A stretch of 16,643 bases of DNA, taken from NCBI GenBank assembly GCA_024638355.1, contig JAHEKO010000029.1, forward strand, positions 1-16,643, given 5' to 3'. Made by a program: the position numbers and the translations under genes. Below are positions 7,015 through 14,243 of the stretch, piece after piece. Below the pieces are notes generated by a model. The model made no database searches. It was not told the origin of the DNA and was given only the letters and a program-made list of their open reading frames with translations. The stretch comes from Acidobacteriota bacterium. Lineage in GTDB: Bacteria; Acidobacteriota; Thermoanaerobaculia; Multivoradales; JAHEKO01. Numbering within the stretch: the first letter of the stretch is position 1; each line of letters opens with the position of its first letter.

Positions 7015-10000
7015 GTGAGCGAACGGACACCTCAGGACGGGCGGCTGACGCACAGTCAGCTGCGGATCTGGATCGGCCAGCGGCTGCATCCGGAGAGTCC
7101 CCTCTACAACATGGCGTTCGCCTGGGTCTTTCCGGCCGAGCTGCGTACCGACCTGTTCCAGCGGGCCTGGCGCCGGGTGGCCGACTCCAGCGACGCCTTG
7201 CGGACCCGCATCGAGGAGCGCGACGGCGAGCCGCGCTGGCGGCTCGCGGAGGCCGGGAGCTGCGTCACGGAGATCGTCGACCTGGAACCCGGAGACGATG
7301 CTCGCCGGACCTTCGGCCGCTGGTGCCGACAGCGCTGCGCGCGGCCGCTGGCCGTCGATGAGGGGCTCGTCGACAGCATGCTGGTCCCGCTCGGGAACGG
7401 CGGGACGGGCTGGTATCTGAATCTGCATCACCTCGTCGCCGACGCCCGGTCGACCGTCCTCCTCTACCGGCAGGTGGCCGCCGAGTACGAGGCGCTCGTG
7501 GCGAGCGACGTCGAGCGGCCGCCCGCGCTCGCCGGCTACTACCCGACTTCGGAGGAGCTCACCGCTCGGGCCCGGGACTCGAAGGCCGCTCGCGAGCACT
7601 GGGCGGCCAGATCCGGAGGCGCGGCGCGCACGATCCCCCTCTACGGCCGCAGCGGCCAGCCGGCCGGCACCGCCAGCACCCGGCTCACCCTGAGCCTCGG
7701 CCGGTTGCGCTCGGCGGCGCTCGATCGGCTGTGCGCCGAGCCGGGATTCCTCAGCCTGTTCGCCGAGACGTCGCGCTTCGCGCTCTTCTCTACGCTGCTT
7801 CTCGGCTGGCTCCATCGCATCAGCGGTCGCTCCGATCTCGGCTTCGACGCGCCGGTGACCGGGCGACCGACCCCGCAGTCGAAGCGTGCGCTCGGCCTGT
7901 TCATCGAGATGTTCCCCTTCGCGGTGGCGCTCGAGCCGGGCGAGACGTTCCGGTCGCTCGGCGCCAAGTGCCTGGCCGAGACCGAGCTCTTCCTGCGCCA
8001 TTCGCTGCCCGGGACGAGCTCGCCTTCGGGCGCGGCGGCCAGCAACGTGGTGCTCAACTTCCTGCCCGACGCGTTCGGCGACTTCGCCGGCTTGCCGGCG
8101 GAGGCCGAGTGGGTTCATCCCGGCCATGGCGACAGCGTGCACGCCTTGCGACTCCAGGTGCACGACTTCGGCGGCATGGACCGCTACGAGCTGCACTTCG
8201 ACTTCAACGAAAGTGCGCTCGCGGACCGGCTACGCCGCCGCGGCCTCGAGCATTTCGAGCGGCTGCTCGAGGCGCTGCTCGAAAATCCCGACGCCGAGAT
8301 CGCGGCCGTCGACGTGCGGACGGACGACGAGCGCCGCGCCCTGGCCGAGCTCAACGACACCGGCGGTCCGCCCCTGCCGGAGCGGTCGCTGGTCGGCGCG
8401 TTCCTCGACCGCGCGGCGGCCGATCCCGACCGCACCGCCCTGCGCGAGGGTAGCTCGGAGCTGTCGTTCGGCGAGCTGCGCGAGCGGGTCGACGCGCTGG
8501 CGGCGGAGCTCGTCGGCCGCGGCGTCGAGGCCGGCGATCGCGTCGCGATCCTCTCGCGGCGCTCGATCGACGCAGTCGTCGCCATCCTCGGGACGCTGCG
8601 CGCGCGGGCGGCCTACGTTCCGATCGATCCAGCCTATCCACGACACCGGGTCGAGGGTCTGCTCGCCGATTCGGGCGCTCGCCTGGTGCTCGCCGGAGAG
8701 CGGATCGAGTCCGCCGTAGTCCCCTCCGGTCTCGCCCTGCTGCCGATCTCCGACGCCGCCCGGACCGGCCGGGAGACGAGCCCCGATCTGCCCGAGCCCG
8801 GGCTCGGCGATCTCTGCTACGTGCTCTACACCTCCGGCTCCACGGGCAGGCCCAAGGGCGTTCTGGTCGAGCACGGCGGCGTGGCCGACTACCTCGAATG
8901 GGCCGCCCGCACCTACGTGCGGGACGAGCGCCTGCGCTTCCCGCTCTTCACCTCGCTCTCCTTCGACCTGACCGTCACCAGCCTCTTCCTGCCGCTCATC
9001 ACCGGCGGCACGCTCGAGATCTACCCCGAGCCGCGGGGGCCGGTCGATTCCTCGCTGATGGACGTCGTGCGGGCGAACGCGGTCGACTTCATCAAGCTCA
9101 CCCCGTCGCACCTGTCGCTGCTGCGTCAGATGCATCCGACCGAGTCGCGCATCCGGCGGATGGTGGTCGGCGGCGAGGACCTCAAGACGCGGCTGGCGGC
9201 CGAGATCGCCGGCCTCCTCGGACCCGACGTCGAGATCTACAACGAGTACGGACCGACGGAGGCGATCGTGGGCTGCGTGGCGCACCGCTACGACCCGGAG
9301 TCCGATACCGGGGCCAGCGTGCCGATCGGCGCGCCGGCGGACCACGTGCGGGTCGAGGTGCTGAACGACACCCTGGCACCGGTACCGGAGGGAGTGGCGG
9401 GCGAGCTCTGGATCTCCCGGTTCGGCCTGGCCCGCGGCTACCAGGGTCTCGAGGAGCTGACCGCCGAGCGCTTTCGGGTGCGGGCGGGCGCCCGCAGCTA
9501 CCGCACCGGCGACGTGGTGCGCCTGGCCGATTCGCACGGGCTCGAGTACCTCGGGCGCCTCGACCGCCAGGTCAAGATCGCGGGCTTCCGGGTCGAGCCG
9601 GGCGAGATCGAGGCCGCCCTGCTGTCCATACCCGGGATCGAGCAGTGCGCCGTGGTGGCCCGGCGCCCGGGCCCGGCCGCCGACGACGGCGGCGACGGGG
9701 TCCGGCACTGCCGCCGCTGCGGCCTGCCGTCGAATCACCCGCGGGCGCTCCTCGACGACGGCGGCGAGTGCGCCGTCTGCCGCTCCTACGACACGATCCG
9801 GGAGCACGCCCGCGGCTACTTCCGAACCCTCGACGATCTGCGGGAGCTGTTCGCGGAGTCCGCCCGCCGCAACCCATCCGACTACGACTGCATGATGCTC
9901 TACAGCGGCGGCAAGGACTCGACCTACGCGCTCTGCCGCCTCGTCGAGATGGGTCTGTCGGTCTACGCCTTCACCCTCGACAACGGCTTCATCTCTGACG

Positions 10001-11160
10001 GCGCCAAGGAGAACATCCGCAGGGTGACGGCCCAGCTCGGCGTACCGATCGAGTTCGCCACGACGCCGGCGATGAACGCCATCTTCCGCGACAGCCTGGC
10101 GCGTTTCGACAACGTCTGCCAGGGCTGCTTCAAGACGATCTTCACGCTCTCGACGCTGCGCGCGCGGCAGCTGGGAGTCCCGATCATCGTCACCGGGCTG
10201 TCGCGCGGGCAGATGTTCGAGACCCGGCTGACCGAGGAGATGTTTCGCGACGGTCGCTTCAGCCCCGACGAGATCGACGCCGCGGTGCTGGCCGCGCGCA
10301 AGGCCTACCACCGCACCGACGACGAGGTCGCCCGCTCGCTCGACGTGAGCGTCTTTCGCGACGACCGGGTCTTCGAGGAGATCCGCTTCGTCGACTTCTA
10401 CCGCTACTGCGACGTCGGCCTCGGCGAGCTGCTCGCCTACCTGCGGCGCCGGGTGCCGTGGGTGCGCCCCGAGGACACCGGCCGCTCGACCAACTGCCTG
10501 ATCAACGACGTCGGCATCTACGTCCACAAGCGGCGGCGCGGCTTCCACAACTACGCCCTGCCCTACAGCTGGGACGTGCGCATGGGGCACAAGAGCCGCG
10601 ACGAGGCCCGCGACGAGCTGGACGACGACATCGACCAGGCGCAAGTGCGCCGCATCCTCTCCGAGATCGGCGCCGACCCGGAGAGCGTGACGGCCGACGA
10701 CGCCGCGCCGCGCCTGGCGGCGTTCTACGTGTCGACCAGCGAGATCGCCGACGACGAGCTCCGCCGCCGGCTCGCCGAGCGCCTCCCTTCCGCCCTCGTC
10801 CCTTCTCATCTGCAGCGGGTCGACGCGATCCCGCTGACGGTCCAGGGCAAGGTGGACGAAGCGCGCCTGCCGCGACTCGAGCTCGAGGCGCGACCCGCGG
10901 GGACGCCCTACCGCCCGCCCGACGGTCCGGTCGAGAGCTACCTGGCCGCGGTCTGGCGGGAACAGCTCGGCGTCGATCGCGTCGGCGCCGAAGACAGCTT
11001 CTTCGAGCTCGGCGGCACCTCGCTCACCGCCATGGAGGTGATGATCCGGCTCTGCCGCGAGTACGACATCGACCTGCCCCTCGGCACCCTGTTCTCGCAC
11101 CCGAAGCTCGGCTCGCTCGCCCGCGTCGCCGAAGACCGCATCCTCGCCGACGTCCCCTGA
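7015..11160 (+). CDS. NRPS module C-A-PCP with PP-loop ATPase inserted in the adenylation domain; Asn-type code
   Basis: A 1381-residue single-module synthetase. Condensation domain about 1-445 with HHLVADA (138-144): both His and Asp143 are kept, and the usual final Gly is Ala. Adenylation core about 455-885: A3 YTSGSTGRPKG (605-615), A4 FDLTV (650-654), A5 NEYGPTE (743-749), A7 YRTGD (829-833), A8 KIAGFRVEPGE (854-864). The A9/A10 part resumes at about 1233-1290 with Lys1279 in QGKVD. The carrier domain at about 1300-1375 has Ser1336 in LGGTSL. Residues about 886-1232 are a foreign insert (described separately). The specificity code D651 L652 T655 K694 V717 G719 E744 V752 G753 K1279 is the asparagine pattern. 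There is no C-terminal thioesterase. The N-terminal C domain implies a donor made elsewhere, probably on the carrier at 3960. GTG start supported by AGGTGG at 7005-7010; the whole module is one unbroken frame. Confidence 0.93.
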   Translation: MSERTPQDGRLTHSQLRIWIGQRLHPESPLYNMAFAWVFPAELRTDLFQRAWRRVADSSDALRTRIEERDGEPRWRLAEAGSCVTEIVDLEPGDDARRTFGRWCRQRCARPLAVDEGLVDSMLVPLGNGGTGWYLNLHHLVADARSTVLLYRQVAAEYEALVASDVERPPALAGYYPTSEELTARARDSKAAREHWAARSGGAARTIPLYGRSGQPAGTASTRLTLSLGRLRSAALDRLCAEPGFLSLFAETSRFALFSTLLLGWLHRISGRSDLGFDAPVTGRPTPQSKRALGLFIEMFPFAVALEPGETFRSLGAKCLAETELFLRHSLPGTSSPSGAAASNVVLNFLPDAFGDFAGLPAEAEWVHPGHGDSVHALRLQVHDFGGMDRYELHFDFNESALADRLRRRGLEHFERLLEALLENPDAEIAAVDVRTDDERRALAELNDTGGPPLPERSLVGAFLDRAAADPDRTALREGSSELSFGELRERVDALAAELVGRGVEAGDRVAILSRRSIDAVVAILGTLRARAAYVPIDPAYPRHRVEGLLADSGARLVLAGERIESAVVPSGLALLPISDAARTGRETSPDLPEPGLGDLCYVLYTSGSTGRPKGVLVEHGGVADYLEWAARTYVRDERLRFPLFTSLSFDLTVTSLFLPLITGGTLEIYPEPRGPVDSSLMDVVRANAVDFIKLTPSHLSLLRQMHPTESRIRRMVVGGEDLKTRLAAEIAGLLGPDVEIYNEYGPTEAIVGCVAHRYDPESDTGASVPIGAPADHVRVEVLNDTLAPVPEGVAGELWISRFGLARGYQGLEELTAERFRVRAGARSYRTGDVVRLADSHGLEYLGRLDRQVKIAGFRVEPGEIEAALLSIPGIEQCAVVARRPGPAADDGGDGVRHCRRCGLPSNHPRALLDDGGECAVCRSYDTIREHARGYFRTLDDLRELFAESARRNPSDYDCMMLYSGGKDSTYALCRLVEMGLSVYAFTLDNGFISDGAKENIRRVTAQLGVPIEFATTPAMNAIFRDSLARFDNVCQGCFKTIFTLSTLRARQLGVPIIVTGLSRGQMFETRLTEEMFRDGRFSPDEIDAAVLAARKAYHRTDDEVARSLDVSVFRDDRVFEEIRFVDFYRYCDVGLGELLAYLRRRVPWVRPEDTGRSTNCLINDVGIYVHKRRRGFHNYALPYSWDVRMGHKSRDEARDELDDDIDQAQVRRILSEIGADPESVTADDAAPRLAAFYVSTSEIADDELRRRLAERLPSALVPSHLQRVDAIPLTVQGKVDEARLPRLELEARPAGTPYRPPDGPVESYLAAVWREQLGVDRVGAEDSFFELGGTSLTAMEVMIRLCREYDIDLPLGTLFSHPKLGSLARVAEDRILADVP
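9670..10710 (+). other. PP-loop / TtcA-like domain inserted between motifs A8 and A9 of the NRPS
   Basis: Protein residues about 886-1232. In order: a CxxC...CxxC ribbon (C899, C902, C919, C922), a helical linker, the PP-loop YSGGKDS (963-969) of alpha-hydrolase ATP pyrophosphatases, LDNGF (988-992), CQGC (C1035, C1038), GLSRGQ (1061-1066), then TNC with C1161 and a HNYALPYSWDVR segment (1178-1189). PP-loop enzymes adenylate a carbonyl or amide oxygen, which a nucleophile then displaces. CxxC plus a later Cys is how TtcA/TtuA-type thiolases hold a [4Fe-4S] cluster, and an N-terminal zinc ribbon occurs in TtuA and in sugar amidotransferases (WbpG/PseA-like). The insertion site is the one NRPSs use for embedded methyltransferases. 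Thiolation, amidine formation or nitrile formation (as in QueC) are all possible; the reaction is inferred. Confidence 0.85.
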
Positions 11161-11163
11161 CCC

Positions 11164-11199
11164 GGCCTGCGCGGGCCCGCTTCGACTCCCCGGCAGGCC
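11164..11199. terminator. Possible bidirectional terminator between convergent genes
   Basis: GGCCTGC (11164-11170) and GCAGGCC (11193-11199) form a perfect 7-bp stem around 22 nt that includes the palindrome GCGGGCCCGC (11171-11180). It fills the 40-nt gap between the NRPS stop and the stop of the minus-strand membrane protein, the right place for a shared terminator. No U-run follows on either strand, so a classical intrinsic terminator is not demonstrated. Confidence 0.35.
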
Positions 11200-11200
11200 T

Positions 11201-11527
11201 CTACGAGGCGCGCCGGTCGGCCAGCCGGTTGTAGACCCGGGCCAGCACGTACCCGATCACGGCGCCGGCCACGGCGCCGTACACGAACCCGAGGAAGGCG
11301 CCGCCCCAGCTCACCGAGTAGCCCGGGAAATAGAAGCGCAGCAGCGAGAGGTGCTGGCCGACCCGCTCGCCGCCGCGGACGAGCAGCCAGACGGTGGCGA
11401 TCCACAGCCCGGTGCCGCAGGTCAAGCCGAAGACCGTGGCCATCACGCCGCTGCGCAGCCGCGCCACGGCGCGCGCCAGCGCGCGCTCCTGGAGCTCCTC
11501 GAGACCGGGCGTCCGCTCGTTATTCAA
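11201..11527 (-). CDS. Small two-helix membrane protein, paralogous to the C-terminal domain of the upstream oxidoreductase
   Basis: A 108-residue protein from TTG 11527, which overlaps the end of the upstream gene by 8 nt; an ATG at codon 29 is an alternative but would cut into the first helix. Two membrane helices (about 28-50 and 74-97) flank a short loop. Residues about 61-101 align without gaps to the tail of the oxidoreductase encoded at 11520-13343: 21 of 41 positions are identical, including LSLL, Y..GY.VSW.G, GF, GY.LAR and N. Thus it is a duplicated, free copy of that membrane domain. The function is not recognised; being last in a coupled run, it may partner the oxidoreductase in the membrane, for example as a hetero-pair of helical hairpins. 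Confidence 0.75.
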   Translation of the reverse strand: MNNERTPGLEELQERALARAVARLRSGVMATVFGLTCGTGLWIATVWLLVRGGERVGQHLSLLRFYFPGYSVSWGGAFLGFVYGAVAGAVIGYVLARVYNRLADRRAS

Positions 11528-13343
11528 GGATCCTCGCCATCTCGAGCTCGCGGCGGAGCGTCGTCTCGGCGTTCGAGATCATCGCATTGAGCAGGCGCGC
11601 CAGCAGGTAGCCGAAACCGAAGCCGGCGAGCCCGGCCTCCAGGAAGCCGACGGCGGAACCCGCCCACGAGACCTCGTAGCCGAACAGATAGTTGCCCAGC
11701 AGCGACAGCGTCGGGCCCTTGGGCTCCTCCGGCCGCAGCACGAGCACCGCGGTCGCCAGGAAGAGGCCGAGGGCCGCGACCGCGCCGACCGCGCCGCCCA
11801 GCGCCACCGGGTCGTAGCGGGCGAAGGCGGCGAGCAGCCGCTTCTCGAGACTCGGCGCGACGGCCGGCCGAGGCGTCAGCCGGTCGCCGCCGGCGGCCGC
11901 GGCGCCCTCGGCCTCGCCGGTGTGCACCTCCTCGTGGTACTCCTGCTCCACGTTGACCGACCACAGATCGTGCGCCCCGCCGTCGATGTTGCGTGCCGCG
12001 TAGACGCCGGTCACCATCGAATGGTCCTGGTTGTTGTAGCGGTGCTGGCCGTTGCGGCCGACGCAGTAGAGATTGGGAAAGCCGAGCAGGTAGTCGCGGA
12101 TGCGCGGCAGAGCCTCGCGATGCCCCTCGTCGTAGACCGGATAGGCCTTGGGCATGCGGACGATGGCGGAGTCGAGCACCGTGCCTCCGGCGAGCAGGCC
12201 GAGCTGCTCGACCTCGCGCGCGCCGAGCTCGGCGAGCTCGTCGTCGGCCGCGCTCCACAGGTCGTCTCCCTCGTTGACGAAGTACTCGAGGCCGAGCGAG
12301 GAGGTGCTCGGGTCGGGAACCATCTCCGGGCTCCAGTTCTTGAAGTTCTGGATGCGCCCGAGACGGACGTCGGGTGAGTGGATGTAGATCCAGTTGTCGG
12401 GGAAGAGGTCGGGCTTGTCGACGATCAGGACCACGGTCAGAAAATCGCGGAAGCGGAGTCGGCGGGCCGCCTCGAGGATCTCGGGCGGCGGCGCCGGATC
12501 GAGACTGCGAACGAGTGCCGGAAGCGGCATCGACGAGACGAAGTGATCGGCCGGCACCCGCCGCTCGCCGGCGCCGTCGCGCACCGTAGCGGCCACGATC
12601 CGGCCCTCTTCGTGATGCAGCCGCTCGACCCGGGTTCCGGTGAGCGTGGCGATGCCCCCCTCCGCCAGCCGGTCGCGGCAGCGTTCCCACATCATCCCCG
12701 GACCGTGACGCGGGTAGTGGAAGCGATCGATGAGGGTGGAGATGACCTCGCCGTTCTTCGAGCCGCTCGACAGGAGGGCGTTCTTCAGAGCCGCCAGCAG
12801 ATCGAGGTTCTTGATCCGCTGTGCCGCCCAGTCGGAGCTGATCTCGGTACAGGGCGTGCCCCACACCTTCTCGGTGTACGTCTTGAAGAAGATCTCGTAG
12901 AGGCGGCGGCCGAAGCGGTTGATCACCCACTGTTCGAAGTTCCGCTCTTCGCGCTCGGGAAAGGCTCGCGCCCAAAGCCAGCTACAGCCGATGCGCACCG
13001 CCTCGACCGGTCCGAGGTTGGTCAGGGCGTTGAGCGGCTTGAGCGGATAGTCGAAGAACTTCCCCTGGTAGTAGATGCGCGAGAGTCGTGGCCGCTCGAG
13101 AAACTCCTCGCCCAGGATCTCGCCCCACATCTCCCACACCAGCGGCACCTTCGTGAAGAAGCGATGGCCGCCGATGTCGAAGCGGTAGCCGTCGTGGCTG
13201 ACCGTGCGCGAGATGCCGCCGACCACCTCGTCCTGCTCGTAGACGACCGCCTCGCGGCCGAGCTTGCCCAGCTCCCAGGCACACGCGAGGCCGGCCGGCC
13301 CGGCGCCGGCGATCAGGGTACGTCTCTCGTCGGGGGAAGTCAT
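11520..13343 (-). CDS. FAD-dependent oxidoreductase (amine-oxidase / UDP-galactopyranose-mutase-like) with C-terminal membrane domain
   Basis: A 607-residue protein. The N-terminal Rossmann motif GAGPAG (13-18) and Glu36 at the end of the second strand bind FAD; VGGISR (41-46) and FDIGGHRFFTK (55-65) follow, as in HemY/UGM-like flavoproteins often found beside family 2 glycosyltransferases. Catalytic-type sequence runs to about residue 460. After a low-complexity linker (about 478-495, Ala/Gly-rich) comes a membrane domain, about 498-590, with two hydrophobic segments that are homologous to the separate small protein at 11201-11527. The substrate is unknown; relatives may act on polyprenyl-linked or nucleotide-linked sugars, but this is not established. 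ATG 13343 overlaps the stop of a 43-codon ORF (ATGA), and no Shine-Dalgarno is present. The fused membrane anchor suggests it works at the inner membrane. Confidence 0.8.
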   Translation of the reverse strand: MTSPDERRTLIAGAGPAGLACAWELGKLGREAVVYEQDEVVGGISRTVSHDGYRFDIGGHRFFTKVPLVWEMWGEILGEEFLERPRLSRIYYQGKFFDYPLKPLNALTNLGPVEAVRIGCSWLWARAFPEREERNFEQWVINRFGRRLYEIFFKTYTEKVWGTPCTEISSDWAAQRIKNLDLLAALKNALLSSGSKNGEVISTLIDRFHYPRHGPGMMWERCRDRLAEGGIATLTGTRVERLHHEEGRIVAATVRDGAGERRVPADHFVSSMPLPALVRSLDPAPPPEILEAARRLRFRDFLTVVLIVDKPDLFPDNWIYIHSPDVRLGRIQNFKNWSPEMVPDPSTSSLGLEYFVNEGDDLWSAADDELAELGAREVEQLGLLAGGTVLDSAIVRMPKAYPVYDEGHREALPRIRDYLLGFPNLYCVGRNGQHRYNNQDHSMVTGVYAARNIDGGAHDLWSVNVEQEYHEEVHTGEAEGAAAAGGDRLTPRPAVAPSLEKRLLAAFARYDPVALGGAVGAVAALGLFLATAVLVLRPEEPKGPTLSLLGNYLFGYEVSWAGSAVGFLEAGLAGFGFGYLLARLLNAMISNAETTLRRELEMARILE

Positions 13344-13471
13344 CGCGCAGACGGCACCAGCAGGAACGGCAATGCTGTCAGAAAACCGAGGGCGGGCACC
13401 CGACCCGGGAGGACGCGGAAGTATCGACGCCGCTCGAGCCAGACAGCGCGGTCGAAAACCGGCGAGAACAT
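13340..13471 (-). CDS. Probable 43-residue small membrane peptide
   Basis: This short ORF fills the only sizeable gap in the minus-strand run. It starts (ATG 13471) 4 nt after the glycosyltransferase stop and its TGA overlaps the ATG of the oxidoreductase as ATGA. The N-terminal half is basic (WLERRRYFR at 11-19) and the C-terminal half hydrophobic (ALGFLTALPFLLV at 27-39), a one-helix layout. About 74% of third positions are G or C, lower than I see in the neighbours, so coding is not certain. It could be a small membrane partner, or a translated leader that couples ribosomes into the oxidoreductase gene. No family recognised. Confidence 0.45.
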   Translation of the reverse strand: MFSPVFDRAVWLERRRYFRVLPGRVPALGFLTALPFLLVPSAR

Positions 13472-13475
13472 CAGA

Positions 13476-14243
13476 CTAGGCCTTCGCGCGACGGCCTGCC
13501 AGCAGATGCACCAGGACACCCACCCGCTGGGCTGGGCCGAGCTCGCGGAACGTCGCGATCTGCGAGTTCGTGCGGCGGTAGAGCTTGAGGCGCTCGGCGC
13601 GCGCCCGACCCCGCTCGAACTCGAGGTGGGTGACCTCCATGCCGCGGTCGAACCTGACCTCGAGCTCGGGCCGGCGCGCGGCCAGACGGTGCACCAGCTC
13701 GCTGTCGGCGGCGCGCTGCCACTCTTCGAAGGGCCCGATCTCGTCGAAGACCGAGGTCCGAACCGCCATGTTGTTGGCGTAGGCGAAGTGATGCGCCGGC
13801 TCGCAGTGCCCGAGCACGTACTCGGCCTTCGCGTTCTCCCAGGCGCCCAGCAGCCGCAGGGGCCACGACGCGCCGCCGCCGTAGCTGCAGGCGCCGAGCA
13901 GGATCGCCGTCCGCGGTTCGCGCATGCCGTCGAGAATCGCCCTGAGCCAGCCGCGCCCGACGACGCAGTCGGCGTCGGTCAGCGCGATCACCGGGGCCGA
14001 TGCCGCCCGGATGCCGGCGTTGCGCGCGGCGTAGGCGCCGCGCTTCGGCTCGCGCAGGAGCCTCACCTCGTCGTAGCGCCCGGCAATCGCCGCCGAGCCG
14101 TCGCTCGAGCCGTTGTCGATCAGCAGGATCTCGTAGCGCTCGTCGACGCCCTGCTGGACCAGCAACGACTCGATGCACGCGGCGAGATAGCGCTCGCTGT
14201 CGAAAAAGGGCACCACGACCGAGACCAGGGGACGCTCGCTCAT
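13476..14243 (-). CDS. Family 2 glycosyltransferase (GT-A fold)
   Basis: A 255-residue protein from ATG 14243. The frame stays open upstream to 14573, but that stretch overlaps the sulfotransferase gene, and the GT2 domain begins right after this ATG with LVSVVVPFFDSERYL (6-20). LIDNGSSDGS (41-50) binds the nucleotide, and the metal-binding DxD is D90-A-D92 in LTDADC. The later acidic segment is FEEWQRAADSE, where GT2 enzymes usually keep the general-base ED region. It transfers a sugar from a nucleotide-sugar; donor and acceptor cannot be read from sequence. No membrane helix is evident. The ATG overlaps the TGA of the sulfotransferase (ATGA), so translation is probably coupled. It could decorate a lipid, a glycan or the peptide product. 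Confidence 0.85.
   Translation of the reverse strand: MSERPLVSVVVPFFDSERYLAACIESLLVQQGVDERYEILLIDNGSSDGSAAIAGRYDEVRLLREPKRGAYAARNAGIRAASAPVIALTDADCVVGRGWLRAILDGMREPRTAILLGACSYGGGASWPLRLLGAWENAKAEYVLGHCEPAHHFAYANNMAVRTSVFDEIGPFEEWQRAADSELVHRLAARRPELEVRFDRGMEVTHLEFERGRARAERLKLYRRTNSQIATFRELGPAQRVGVLVHLLAGRRAKA

Noticed and set aside
9670..10710. Insert as a plain sugar N-acetyl amidotransferase (WbpG/PseA-like) gene
   Set aside because: The cysteine ribbon and PP-loop resemble that family, but the central CxxC plus later Cys and the in-frame NRPS flanks point to an embedded domain closer to thiolases. Kept only as an alternative for the reaction.
9600..10760. Assembly chimera or frameshift explaining the insert
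   Set aside because: The frame is open throughout, codon use does not change visibly at the borders, and motifs A9, A10 and the carrier follow at the expected place.
8230..11100. Minus-strand ORF of 956 codons
   Set aside because: Antisense to the NRPS. Its length follows from scarcity of stop codons in GC-rich sequence; no motifs.
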